Of a stretch of DNA of 39,069 nt, positions 1 to 7,808 are shown one piece after another; position 1 is the first letter of the stretch, and each line of letters begins with the position of its first letter. Both the position numbers and the translations under genes were made by a program. A model generated the notes under the pieces. The model saw only the letters and a list, made by a program, of their open reading frames with translations. It had not been told where the DNA came from and did not search any database. Source of the stretch: Sphingobium sp. D43FB (GTDB taxonomy: Bacteria; Pseudomonadota; Alphaproteobacteria; Sphingomonadales; Sphingomonadaceae); the NCBI RefSeq assembly GCF_002312805.1, contig NZ_NMUA01000031.1:1-39069 (forward strand). The letters run 5' to 3'.

Positions 1-139
1 GCGGGTGTGGCCCGTGGCATTTTCTGCCCTGCGGCAGGTTCGGCTTAGACACCCAGTTCCTAATTCAGATCAGAGGCTTACGCCACTCCCGCCAACCCTT
101 CAGGACACTTTTGGTGAATAAGGCGGGCTAGGCTGGAGG
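1..139. other. Gene-free left edge
   Basis: I see no coding region with a ribosome-binding site and no recognisable RNA gene here. A short stretch near 80-95 (ccactcccgcca) resembles a tRNA 3' end, but no T-arm or cloverleaf precedes it. Confidence 0.4.
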
Positions 140-170
140 CCTGCGCCGGGGCGGGATGCTCCGGCGCAGG
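140..170 (-). terminator. Inverted repeat downstream of the envelope operon
   Basis: CCTGCGCCGG at 140-149 pairs perfectly with CCGGCGCAGG at 161-170 across an 11-nt loop, just beyond the stop of the last gene of the minus-strand operon. There is no clear T-run on the minus strand. It could be a terminator or a 3'-end stabiliser. Confidence 0.45.
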
Positions 171-185
171 TTGCGTTGTCAGGGA

Positions 186-797
186 CTATCCGCCGGCGGG
201 CTGGAACAGATCTTTGTAGAAGCCGGTCGTCTTGACCGTGACGGTGACGGGCGTGTCGCCCTTGTTGCGCCAATACCAGCCATGGGTGCCGGCATAGGGC
301 GCGGTGAAGCTGCCCCTGGCGCTGGTTTGCTCGCGCTCTTCCCAATAGCTGGTGAAGGCGCCGTCGGTCGCATCGGGGGCTTCGCCGTGCATGTCGACCT
401 TGACCGGGCCGCCGGTCGATTGCCATTCGAAGACGAAACTATCGCCCTGCTGCATATGCGCCTTCACTTCCTGGCCGCTGTGCGGCGCGAGGGTGATGGT
501 CATGCTGTCCTGCCGCCAGGGGGCGGTGCGGGCGATATTGTCCTTGGTCGGAAGCGTCGGCGCGGTGCTGGCTACGGGCTGGGTCGCTGCTGGCGAAGGC
601 GCACTTGGTTCGGCCACCATGGCGGTGAGGCCGAGCGCGCCGCCGACACCGGTCGGGTCGATGCCATATTCGGCGGGCAGGACGAACAGGGTCAGGATGG
701 CGACTGCGCCGATCGCGGCGGCGCCGGTGGCTTTTGCCAGCGTGGCGGGCGGGGTCGTAATGCGCGTGGGTGGCGCGGGTTGGTGGCTGCTGGTCAT
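186..797 (-). CDS. Membrane-anchored periplasmic protein of a HupE-linked operon
   Basis: A 203-residue protein of uncharacterised role. A short Pro/Thr-rich N-terminus is followed by one hydrophobic segment at about residues 22-43, a Pro/Ala/Ser-rich linker, and a C-terminal beta-rich domain with many Trp, Tyr and Gly residues (about 90-203). This fits a single-pass inner-membrane anchor holding a periplasmic domain. Similar proteins are usually annotated only as transmembrane anchor proteins beside HupE/UreJ genes. Its ATG overlaps the stop of the upstream HupE-like gene as ATGA (794-797), so translation is probably coupled. It is the last gene of the four-gene operon. A metal-related role is inferred only from the neighbours; no obvious metal ligand cluster is visible. 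Confidence 0.8.
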   Translation of the reverse strand: MTSSHQPAPPTRITTPPATLAKATGAAAIGAVAILTLFVLPAEYGIDPTGVGGALGLTAMVAEPSAPSPAATQPVASTAPTLPTKDNIARTAPWRQDSMTITLAPHSGQEVKAHMQQGDSFVFEWQSTGGPVKVDMHGEAPDATDGAFTSYWEEREQTSARGSFTAPYAGTHGWYWRNKGDTPVTVTVKTTGFYKDLFQPAGG

Positions 798-1528
798 GTC
801 AGGCCCCTTTCGATCAGATAGCCGGTCAACTGAAAGCCGACGAGGACGAAGCCCGCGGTCATCAGCGCCGCATTGGCGAGGACCGCGCTGCGGCGGAAAG
901 TATCGGTCCTGCGCCAGAAGGTCATGGCGAGCAGGATGAAGGTGAGCGCGATGAACTGGCCGATTTCGACGCCGATGTTGAAGGCGAGGAGGTTGGGGAT
1001 CATCCCGTCTTTCGACAGGGTGAGATCCTGCAGCTTGGTCGCCAGGCCAAAGCCGTGGAAGAAGCCGAAGATGAGCACCGCCGCCTTGGGATTGGGCGAT
1101 ATGCCGAACCAGGTGCGGAAGCCGTCGAGATTGTCGATCGCCTTATAGACCACCGACAGGCCGATGATCGCGTCGATCAGGAAAGGATTGGCGCGCAGGT
1201 CGAGGATGACGCCCAGCAACAAGGTGGTGCTGTGGCCGATCGCGAACAGGGTGACGTAGGTGCCGACCTGCTTCAGCCGATAGAGGAAGAAGATGACCCC
1301 GGCGAGGAAGAGCAGATGATCATAGCCGGTCACCATATGTTTGGCGCCCAGATACATATAGGGGATGATGTTGACCCCCGATGCGCCTTCGATGAAGGCG
1401 CGGTCATTCTCGTTTACGCCATGGGCCAAGAGCGCCTGGCCGATGCAGGCCAGCATGAGCCCCAGCAGCAGCAGCGCGACCCGCCGCATACCGAGGGGGA
1501 TGGGCAAGGGGCGGATCGCGCTGCGCAT
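794..1528 (-). CDS. HupE/UreJ family membrane protein
   Basis: A 244-residue polytopic membrane protein with a signal-like N-terminus (MRRVALLLLG... up to a processed-looking LLAHG) and about six further hydrophobic segments. The motif GAKHMVTGYDHLLFL and the later FGFFHGFGLATKL carry the His/Asp residues typical of HupE/UreJ-type proteins, a family linked to nickel or cobalt permeation. It starts 9 nt after the preceding gene's stop and overlaps the next gene by 4 nt. The start at 1528 has a weak ribosome-binding site; an in-frame Met at 1489 sits directly before the hydrophobic leader and is an alternative. The family call is firm, the transported substrate is not. Confidence 0.85.
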   Translation of the reverse strand: MRSAIRPLPIPLGMRRVALLLLGLMLACIGQALLAHGVNENDRAFIEGASGVNIIPYMYLGAKHMVTGYDHLLFLAGVIFFLYRLKQVGTYVTLFAIGHSTTLLLGVILDLRANPFLIDAIIGLSVVYKAIDNLDGFRTWFGISPNPKAAVLIFGFFHGFGLATKLQDLTLSKDGMIPNLLAFNIGVEIGQFIALTFILLAMTFWRRTDTFRRSAVLANAALMTAGFVLVGFQLTGYLIERGLT

Positions 1529-1537
1529 GATCGCCGC

Positions 1538-1918
1538 TTACTTGGTCTGGAAGGTGGTGAAGACCTTGGCACCGCTCTTGTTGACGAGCGCGACGACGAT
1601 CTTGGCACCCTTGGCCGCCTTGAAGCCGGGGGCGGACAATTTATTGCCACCGGCGGGCTTGAGCGCGGCCTGGCTTTTCTGGCCCGATGCGGTTTGGGTC
1701 AGCGTGGCGGTGTAGGCCGATGCGGGCAGCGGCTCATCCTCTTCGCTGATATAGACATCGACGCCCTTGGGACTGGCGACCAGTTCCACCATGGTTTCGC
1801 CCGACATCTGAACGAGGCCGCCATGCTGGGGCTTCATGCTGCCATGGGCGAAGGCGGTGGTGGGGGTCAGGGCGAGGGCTGCGGCAGCGAGGCCTAGCTT
1901 CATCAGGTCGAAGGGCAT
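1538..1918 (-). CDS. Small exported protein of the DUF4198/HupE operon
   Basis: A protein of about 126 residues with a clear Sec signal peptide (MPFDLMKLGLAAAALALTPT, ending TAFAHG) and a mature beta-rich domain. The mature N-terminus contains His residues (HGSMKPQHGG), which could bind a metal. The start at 1918 is preferred over an upstream in-frame TTG because AAGGAGA lies 5 nt before this ATG and the signal peptide begins here. It sits between the DUF4198 gene and the HupE-like gene, with short spacers and the same direction, so it is almost certainly co-transcribed. Function unknown. Confidence 0.8.
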   Translation of the reverse strand: MPFDLMKLGLAAAALALTPTTAFAHGSMKPQHGGLVQMSGETMVELVASPKGVDVYISEEDEPLPASAYTATLTQTASGQKSQAALKPAGGNKLSAPGFKAAKGAKIVVALVNKSGAKVFTTFQTK

Positions 1919-1962
1919 TGGTGTCTCCTTACAGGGTAGCGACAAGCGGTGGCGGTGCGGCC

Positions 1963-2706
1963 TTATTCGGGCAGATGCGGCAGCACGAAGGACAGCGACG
2001 AGCGATATTCGACATGGTCGACCTTCGCCTTGTCGTCGGCTGGCCCGACATAGATGCCCATCAGCACGTTCAGCCCCTGGTTGCGCAATGTGATGGTGGC
2101 AGTGCCGTCCGCGCCGGTCTTGACCGCGACTTCGTCGGGATCGTTGACATAGTCGGACATGATGGTCGCGCCCGCGATCGGCTTGCCTTCATAATAGGCC
2201 CGCACTTTCATCGGCTCGCCCATCTTCTGCGGGATGGCGGGATCGACGGGGACGATCTGCAGCTTATGCCCATCGAACAGGGGGACGGGGCTGGTCGGCA
2301 CCTTGGTCAGATGGACGGCATATTTCCAATTATGTTCGGCAAGGCTGGCGGTGGGCACTTCGTCGCGGCCCTTATTATGCCATTTGCCGTCGGGGGTCTT
2401 GCTCCACAGGCCATAGTCCATGATCGCCGCGACCGCTGCGATCGGCTCTTCGCTGTCCACGACGGGGATCGGCCCGGCGGTGCGCAGGCTGGTGGTGACG
2501 GGTGCCCAGTCGGCATCATAGCCGGTGACGGCCTTGACGAGCGGCAGGCGCTTGACCGCGTCGAGATCGTCAGCGCCGACGCCATAGATGAGGGCGATCT
2601 GCGTCGCGCGCTGGGCGAACCAGATGCCGTGCGCGCTCAAGGGGGCGGCCATGGCCAGAAGCGCCGATCCGGCGACGGTGACAGCAAGGATGCGTGACAG
2701 TTTCAT
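1963..2706 (-). CDS. DUF4198 domain-containing periplasmic protein
   Basis: A 247-residue protein with a Sec signal peptide (MKLSRILAVTVAGSALLAMA, cleavage near SAHG) and a DUF4198-type fold: an N-terminal HGIWF motif, a central ligand-binding-like region, and a C-terminal Ig-like segment (PMKVRAYYEGKPIAGA). Relatives occur beside TonB receptors and nickel/cobalt permeases and are thought to act in periplasmic metal capture. That role is family-level inference. It is the first gene of the operon, with GGGAGA upstream of the ATG. The 184-bp leader upstream should hold the promoter; no known riboswitch is recognisable there. Confidence 0.82.
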   Translation of the reverse strand: MKLSRILAVTVAGSALLAMAAPLSAHGIWFAQRATQIALIYGVGADDLDAVKRLPLVKAVTGYDADWAPVTTSLRTAGPIPVVDSEEPIAAVAAIMDYGLWSKTPDGKWHNKGRDEVPTASLAEHNWKYAVHLTKVPTSPVPLFDGHKLQIVPVDPAIPQKMGEPMKVRAYYEGKPIAGATIMSDYVNDPDEVAVKTGADGTATITLRNQGLNVLMGIYVGPADDKAKVDHVEYRSSLSFVLPHLPE

Positions 2707-2798
2707 CGATCATCTCCCGTGGCCCTGATGGCCCTGGCACACAGGCTATGGCAGCGACGGCCCGCCGGATGCCGTTTTTCAGGCGTGCGCAGGCAGCA

Positions 2799-2817
2799 TG
2801 TGCCGGAAAAAGGCACA
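2799..2817. repeat. Small hairpin in the leader of the DUF4198 operon
   Basis: TGTGCC and GGCACA pair around a GGAAAAA loop about 95-110 nt upstream of the DUF4198 start codon. It may be a regulator site or transcript structure. The arms are short and the support is weak. Confidence 0.25.
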
Positions 2818-2890
2818 CGCACAGTGGATGATCGCCCGATGGCGGAAAGGGGGATGTGGATCGTTAGAGACTTGAATGGCCCGAAGGGGC

Positions 2891-3154
2891 CTAATCGAGC
2901 GGGGGATCGCCCTGCGCGAGATCCATGAAATTGCGGGCGGCGTCGCGATCGGCCGCGTCCTTGAAGGCGATGTCGAGGTCGGGGGCGTCGCCCATCAGGA
3001 AGAGCAGGCACCACAACGCAAAACGTCGACCCCGGTCCTTTTCCAGACCAAGGTCGACGCGCATGCGCTCGACGCCCGCTGCGATCGCTTCGGCGGGCAC
3101 GGCGTCAATGTCCGTGCGGCCGAAATAGCGACGCAGCTGGTCGTCAAATTGCAT
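2891..3154 (-). CDS. Conserved hypothetical protein after HU
   Basis: An 87-residue soluble, helical, acidic protein with no recognised domain. It begins 6 nt after the stop of the HU gene on the same strand and lacks a clear ribosome-binding site of its own, which suggests translational coupling. The stop codon abuts a small GGCCC/GGGCC hairpin with a TTC-type loop (2878-2891). Coding potential is supported by the tight spacing and ordinary composition. Function unknown. Confidence 0.6.
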   Translation of the reverse strand: MQFDDQLRRYFGRTDIDAVPAEAIAAGVERMRVDLGLEKDRGRRFALWCLLFLMGDAPDLDIAFKDAADRDAARNFMDLAQGDPPLD

Positions 3155-3160
3155 ATTGGA

Positions 3161-3436
3161 TCAGCCGTTCAGCTTGTCCTTGACCGCCTTGGCAGCGGTG
3201 AAGCCCAGCTTCTTGGACGCGGCGATCTGGATCGTCTCGCCGGTGGCGGGGTTGCGGCCCTCGCGCGCGGCGCTTTCCTTGACCTTGAACTTGCCGAAAC
3301 CGTTGAGCGAGATTTCTTCGCCCTTGGCCGCCGCGTCGACGATCGCCGAGATCACGCCGTCGATGATCTTCTTGGCGTCCGCCTTCGAAAGGTCGTGGGC
3401 GGTGGCGACGGTGTCGATCAGGTCACTGTTATTCAT
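3161..3436 (-). CDS. HU family DNA-binding protein
   Basis: A 91-residue bacterial histone-like protein that bends and compacts DNA. The order is typical: an N-terminal helical dimerisation region (MNNSDLIDTVA...), the NGFGKF turn, and the beta-arm signature GRNPATGETIQI that inserts into the minor groove, followed by a C-terminal helix rich in Lys. Length matches HU (about 90 residues). GAGG precedes the ATG by about 7 nt. The small hypothetical gene downstream is probably co-transcribed. HU and IHF subunits can be confused, but the arm sequence fits HU better. Confidence 0.95.
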   Translation of the reverse strand: MNNSDLIDTVATAHDLSKADAKKIIDGVISAIVDAAAKGEEISLNGFGKFKVKESAAREGRNPATGETIQIAASKKLGFTAAKAVKDKLNG

Positions 3437-3605
3437 AGGACGTCCTCTTCAAGTGTGATGGCACCCGCCCTAGCCCGTTCGCATCCGCCGGTCCATCGCC
3501 TAAGGGCGAATTTCGGCGCATTTCCGGTGACATATTGCCGAAAACACGCGGTTTCGAGGCTGTCGATCGGTCCAGGTGCCGGGGGCAGGTGATTTAAGTG
3601 AAGTT

Positions 3606-4199
3606 TCAGGCGACGAAATTGCCTGCAAAGGCGAAGCTGTCGATGGGATTGCGGCCGCTGGGGGCTTCGCGCGCTTGCAGGGCTTCAGGCAATATCGCCT
3701 TGTCGCCCATGCGCCCGATGGCGACGGCAGCTTCGATACGGAAACGGTCCGGCACCGCGAGTTCGCGGCGGGCGGCGTCGAAATCGACGCCCGTCATGGC
3801 GTGGGTGTGATAGCCCATCCGTGTCGCCTGCAGCGCGAGCAGCGCCCAGGCGGCGCCTGCGTCGAAACTGTGGCTGTGCGAGGGCTTGGTTTCCTGCGAG
3901 CCGGGGGCCGATGACAGGCTGTCGGACAGGATGAAGGTCAGGACCGAGGCATGTTGCACCCAGCTTTGGTTGAACGGCAGCAGCAGGCCAAGGAAGCGCA
4001 CCCAGTCGGCGCTGTCGCGATGGGCGTAGAGGAAGCGCCAAGGCTGATAGTTGAAGGCCGATGGTGCCCAGCGGGCCGCGTCGAGCAAGGTGTCGAGATC
4101 CGCCTGCGGCAGGGACGACGCGTCGAAGGCGCGGGGCGACCAGCGGTCGAGGAACAAGGGGTCGACGGGCCGGGTGACGGCGCGGGGGTCAGTGTCCAT
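3606..4199 (-). CDS. Nitroreductase family protein
   Basis: A 197-residue flavin-dependent oxidoreductase of the small nitroreductase superfamily. The N-terminal RWSPRAFD motif supplies FMN phosphate contacts, and APSAFNYQPWRFLYA is the family's conserved Asn/Gln/Pro-Trp segment. The C-terminal region (AVAIGRMGDKAILPEALQAR) holds the usual glycine-rich FMN-binding turn. Substrate unknown; members reduce nitro, quinone or enone compounds with NAD(P)H. GGGAGA lies 4 nt before the ATG. It is divergent from the antiporter gene. Confidence 0.9.
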   Translation of the reverse strand: MDTDPRAVTRPVDPLFLDRWSPRAFDASSLPQADLDTLLDAARWAPSAFNYQPWRFLYAHRDSADWVRFLGLLLPFNQSWVQHASVLTFILSDSLSSAPGSQETKPSHSHSFDAGAAWALLALQATRMGYHTHAMTGVDFDAARRELAVPDRFRIEAAVAIGRMGDKAILPEALQAREAPSGRNPIDSFAFAGNFVA

Positions 4200-4333
4200 A
4201 AAATCTCCCTAAAAGGCTCGGCATCCATATAGGATGTTTTTCGCGCCTGCGAAGGGCCGGGGATTTTGGGGCAAGTCGCTGGCGTAGCGCGCGGGTCGTC
4301 GCTAATCCTGCCTGCCGATAAGGGGAGCGGGGC

Positions 4334-5518
4334 ATGACGATCACAGAGACTTTTCTGCTCGCGCTGGCGCTCGTCATGGGACTGCCCTGGCTGGTGTGGC
4401 GATTGCTGCGCACCGACAATTGGGCGCCGCTGGTGGTGGTGCAGATCGTTGCGGGCGTGCTGCTTGGCCCCGGCGTGCTGGGCGTCGCGCTGCCGCAAGT
4501 GCATGATTTCCTGTTTCCGCCCGGCGTCATCGCCGCGCTCAACGGCATCGCCTGGTGGGCGGTGATGATCTTCGTCTGGCTGGCGGGGATCGAACTGGAC
4601 TTGCACCAGGCCTGGGTCGCGCGGCGCGAGACATGGACGACGGCGGGGCTGGCGTTGGTCACGCCGCTGGTGCTGGGGGCGCTGGCCGCCGCGCTGATCC
4701 TGACGCAGCCGGGTTGGATCGGCGCGAAGGGGCAGCATTGGCAGGCGTTGCTGGGGATGGGGATGGCGTGCGCGGTGACCGCCCTGCCCATTTTGGTGCT
4801 GCTGATGGATCGGCTCACCATCCTGCGCCAACCGCTAGGGCAACGGGTGCTGCGCTATGCCAGCCTGGACGATATCGCCATCTGGGGCGTGCTGGCGTTG
4901 ATCCTGCTCGATTGGGCGCGGGTCGAGCGGCAGGCGGGATTCCTGCTGCTGTTCCCCCTCGTCGCCTGGGGGCTGCGCGCGGTGATGCGGCGAATCGGCG
5001 GACGCGACCGGTTGTATCTGGGGATGCTGTCGCTCGCGCTACTGGGCTTTGCCGCCGATTGGGCGGGGCTGCATTTCATGGTCGGCGCCTTCCTGGCGGG
5101 CGCGATTCTGGACAAGGAGTGGTTCGACGAAGCGCAGATGGATATGCTGCGCGACCATATGCTGTTGACGGTGATGCCGGTCTTTTTCCTCAGCACAGGG
5201 CTGCGCACCCAATGGGATATGGGCGGGTTCGAGGTGATCGGCGGCGCATTGCTGCTGCTGGCGGCGGCCGTGGTCGGCAAGCTGGCCGGGGTGGCACTGG
5301 CCGGGCGAATCCTGGGCTGGCCCAAGGGCGAGGCCGGGGTGATCGGCTGGCTGCTGCAAACCAAGGCACTGATCATGATCATCTTCGCCAATATCCTGCT
5401 CGATCGGCAGATCATCACCGGGACCAGCTTTACCGCGCTATTGCTGATGGCGATCGGCAGCACGATGCTGACCATGCCCATGGCGCGCCGGGGCCTGGCG
5501 AAATTGGCGCAGCGATAA
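4334..5518 (+). CDS. Cation:proton antiporter, CPA2-like
   Basis: A 394-residue membrane protein with about 12 hydrophobic segments in the Na+/H+ exchanger fold. The segment QIVAGVLLGPGVLG is characteristic of KefB/NhaS-type CPA2 proteins, and a later acidic residue in a membrane segment (YASLDDIAIWG) is the expected ion-binding position. There is no C-terminal TrkA/RCK domain, so it is shorter than KefB/KefC. It probably exchanges Na+ or K+ for H+ across the inner membrane. AGGGGAGCGGGGC precedes the ATG. It stands alone and converges with the lactonase gene. Confidence 0.88.
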   Translation: MTITETFLLALALVMGLPWLVWRLLRTDNWAPLVVVQIVAGVLLGPGVLGVALPQVHDFLFPPGVIAALNGIAWWAVMIFVWLAGIELDLHQAWVARRETWTTAGLALVTPLVLGALAAALILTQPGWIGAKGQHWQALLGMGMACAVTALPILVLLMDRLTILRQPLGQRVLRYASLDDIAIWGVLALILLDWARVERQAGFLLLFPLVAWGLRAVMRRIGGRDRLYLGMLSLALLGFAADWAGLHFMVGAFLAGAILDKEWFDEAQMDMLRDHMLLTVMPVFFLSTGLRTQWDMGGFEVIGGALLLLAAAVVGKLAGVALAGRILGWPKGEAGVIGWLLQTKALIMIIFANILLDRQIITGTSFTALLLMAIGSTMLTMPMARRGLAKLAQR

Positions 5519-5529
5519 GGGAAAAATCG

Positions 5530-5579
5530 TCCCGGACGACCCATGGCGCGTGCAGTTCGCCGTAGCGGGCCGTCCGGGA
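5530..5579 (+). terminator. Inverted repeat after the antiporter gene
   Basis: TCCCGGACG (5530-5538) pairs with CGTCCGGGA (5571-5579) around a 32-nt loop, 12 nt after the antiporter stop. The loop is long and no T-run follows, so this is a weak terminator candidate between converging genes. Confidence 0.3.
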
Positions 5580-5582
5580 TTG

Positions 5583-5624
5583 CAGCGTTGCCCCACTTTG
5601 GAGAGGTATGACAACGCTGTCTCG
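5583..5624. promoter_or_regulatory. LacI-type operator-like palindrome in a convergent spacer
   Basis: GACAACGCTGTC (5610-5621) resembles the CG-centred palindromes bound by LacI-family repressors. Its core CAACGCTG also repeats as inverted CAGCGTTG at 5583-5590. It lies between two converging genes where no promoter is needed, so it may be a relic or chance. Confidence 0.25.
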
Positions 5625-5682
5625 CGCCATAAAACAGATTCCGCGCCGGGCCGCAAGCCCCTTTGCGCGCGCTCTTTAGGCG

Positions 5683-6540
5683 TCAGCCTGCATATTGGTG
5701 GGTCGGCAGGCCGCGCACGCCGCAATCGACTTCGAAGAAGCCGCCATCGTGCGGCGTGGCATCGTCCAGCCCGATGGTCGCCGAACTGACGAACATGCGG
5801 TCGAGATCTGGCCCGCCAAAACAGATGTTGGTCACCTGCCGCGCGGGCAGCGCGATCGCGCGGTCCAGCACGCCGTCGGGGGTGAAGCGGCTCACCCGCC
5901 CGCCACCCCAATGGGCGACCCAGATATGGCCGTCGGCATCCACGGTCATGCCGTCGGGATAGCCATCCGCCTCGGCAAAACGGATAAAGGGCTGGCGATC
6001 GGTCGCGCCATCGCCTGTCCGCGCGAAGCGATACATTTGCCGCTTGGCCGTGTCGCTATGATAGAGCCAGCGGCCGCAGGGCGAGAAGGCCGGGCCATTG
6101 GGCACACGATAGTCGGCGTCGATCACGCTCCAGCTACGGTCGGGCGCGAGCCGGTAGAGCGCCCCGCGATCATGCTCCTCGGCCATGTCCATCGTGCCGC
6201 ACCAGATATGCCCCTGCGCATCCGCCTTGCCATCGTTCATGCGATTGCCGGGGAAATGCGGTTCGGGGTCGCCGAAGGGTGTGATCGTCAGTGGATCGAG
6301 GCGGATGTCGGCAAAGCCGCTCTGGAAGCCGCCGACAAAGCCGCCGCCTGCGCGTTCGACCACCCAGCCGAGCGGTTCGGGCATGGCCCAGCGCTCGACC
6401 GCGCCGTCCGCAAGGGACAGCCGGTTGAGCGCCGGGGCCAATATGTCGACCCAATAGACCGCATTATCGCGCGCCGACCAGAGCGTGCCTTCGCCCAGCG
6501 TGTCGGCAACGCCCCGTTCGATCAGACGCCAGGCCGTCAT
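5683..6540 (-). CDS. SMP-30/gluconolactonase family sugar lactonase
   Basis: A 285-residue six-bladed propeller of the SMP-30/gluconolactonase/LRE family, cytosolic (no signal peptide). The metal-binding residues are visible: E17 in LGEGTLW, N148 in VPNGPAFSPCG and D196 in YPDGMTVDADG, with R100/N102 in the substrate region. It should hydrolyse an aldonolactone, here most likely L-arabino-1,4-lactone to L-arabonate, the step after the Gfo/Idh dehydrogenase encoded at 11288. Its ATG overlaps the mutarotase stop as TGATG at 6540, so the two are translationally coupled. Xylono- or galactonolactonase activity is possible. Confidence 0.9.
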   Translation of the reverse strand: MTAWRLIERGVADTLGEGTLWSARDNAVYWVDILAPALNRLSLADGAVERWAMPEPLGWVVERAGGGFVGGFQSGFADIRLDPLTITPFGDPEPHFPGNRMNDGKADAQGHIWCGTMDMAEEHDRGALYRLAPDRSWSVIDADYRVPNGPAFSPCGRWLYHSDTAKRQMYRFARTGDGATDRQPFIRFAEADGYPDGMTVDADGHIWVAHWGGGRVSRFTPDGVLDRAIALPARQVTNICFGGPDLDRMFVSSATIGLDDATPHDGGFFEVDCGVRGLPTHQYAG

Positions 6541-7685
6541 CAGCGCTTGACCGACAGCCGATAGACCATCGCATGACGATAGGGCTTGCCGGGATCGACC
6601 CGCGCCGACAAGAAGGCGGGCTTGTTGGGCGCATCGGGAAATTTCTGCGGCTCCAGCGCGATGCCGTCGCCCATGCGGTAGAGATGGCCGCCCTTGCCGA
6701 CCAGCGTGCCGTCGAGGAAATTGCCAGCGTAGAATTGCACGCCGGGTTCGGTGGTCAGCACTTCGAGCACCCGGCCCGACACCGGATCTTCAAGCCGGGC
6801 CGCCAGTTCGGGTGCCTTGGTTGCGCCCTTGTCGAGCGCCCAATTATGATCATAGCCGCGGCCATAGACGATCTGCTGGTCGCGGCCGTCGCGAATGCCA
6901 TCGGCGACGCGGCGGGGGCTACGGAAATCGAACACGCCGCCGTCGACCGGCTTCAATTCGCCGGTCGGGATCAGCTTTTCATCCACCGGCGTATAGGCCT
7001 TGGCCGGAATCGTCAGCCTATGGCCGAGCGCGCCATCAGGCGACCCTTCACCCGCGAGGTTGAAGATCGCGTGGTTGGTCATGTTGACGATGGTGGGCTT
7101 GTCGGTCTTGGCGGCGAAGACGATGCCCAGATTGCCCGCTTCGTCGAGCGTGTAGGTGACGGTCGTGTCGAGCTTGCCGGGATAGCCCGAATCGCCATCG
7201 GCGCTGACGAGGGACAGGACCACGGTGGCGATCGGGCCGCTCTTTACCGACACTACCTTCCAGGGCAGCTTGTCGAAGCCCTTGTCGCCGCCATGCAGCG
7301 AATTGGTCTTGTCGTTGAGTGGGAGCTGATAGCTGGTCTCGCCCAGCTTGAACTTGCCGCCGGCGATGCGATTGGCATAGCGGCCCACGGTCACGCCGAA
7401 ATAATTGGGGTGATCGACATAGCCCTTGAGATCATCATAGCCGAGCAGCACGTCGGCGATCTTGCCATCCTTGTCCGGCCCCGACAGCGACTGCAGCGTC
7501 GCGCCATAGGTCAGGATCTTGGCCGATACGCCCGCACCGTTGGTCAGCGTGATCGTTTCCACCGCCGTACCGTCCGCCAGCGTGCCTGCGGGCGCGCGGC
7601 TGGCGTCGGCGGCCAGCGCCGCCGTGCTTGTCAGCGTCATGGCCAATGCGTATGACAGCGCTGTTTTGATGATGACCTTTTGCAT
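6540..7685 (-). CDS. Exported aldose 1-epimerase (galactose mutarotase family)
   Basis: A 381-residue aldose mutarotase with an N-terminal signal peptide (residues 1-26, ending TAALAAD), so it probably acts in the periplasm. The beta-sandwich catalytic residues are visible: H131 in SLHGGDKGFD, H205 in NMTNHAIFNL and E345 in IALEPQKFPD. It interconverts the alpha and beta anomers of an aldose, here probably L-arabinose released by the exported arabinosidases, before import. It is the first gene of a two-gene operon with the lactonase and is divergent from the sugar importer. A 17-bp candidate operator lies 48 nt upstream of its start. Confidence 0.92.
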   Translation of the reverse strand: MQKVIIKTALSYALAMTLTSTAALAADASRAPAGTLADGTAVETITLTNGAGVSAKILTYGATLQSLSGPDKDGKIADVLLGYDDLKGYVDHPNYFGVTVGRYANRIAGGKFKLGETSYQLPLNDKTNSLHGGDKGFDKLPWKVVSVKSGPIATVVLSLVSADGDSGYPGKLDTTVTYTLDEAGNLGIVFAAKTDKPTIVNMTNHAIFNLAGEGSPDGALGHRLTIPAKAYTPVDEKLIPTGELKPVDGGVFDFRSPRRVADGIRDGRDQQIVYGRGYDHNWALDKGATKAPELAARLEDPVSGRVLEVLTTEPGVQFYAGNFLDGTLVGKGGHLYRMGDGIALEPQKFPDAPNKPAFLSARVDPGKPYRHAMVYRLSVKR

Positions 7686-7732
7686 GGACTTCCTCCCGAT
7701 ACCGACCGCCCATTGACGCGCGGTTTCGGGGA

Positions 7733-7749
7733 ATATACTCCGACAAAAT
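7733..7749 (-). promoter_or_regulatory. Candidate FadR-type operator, mutarotase/importer spacer
   Basis: On the minus strand this reads ATTTTGTCGGAGTATAT and closely matches the 17-mers at 10175 and 16613. It lies in the 123-bp divergent spacer between the mutarotase operon and the sugar importer, a good place to control both. That the GntR regulator at 9334 binds it is inference. Confidence 0.5.
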
Positions 7750-7808
7750 AAGCGGGCGCAACCCCTATCCGGGTCGCCCGTCCCCGGAAATGCAGTGGAG
7801 AAGGATGG

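Noticed and set aside
60..100. tRNA-like 3' end near the left edge
   Set aside because: No T-loop, anticodon arm or matching acceptor strand could be found upstream.
2707..2890. Cobalamin riboswitch in the leader of the DUF4198 operon
   Set aside because: The conserved B12-box and core helices are not recognisable; only a short hairpin is visible.
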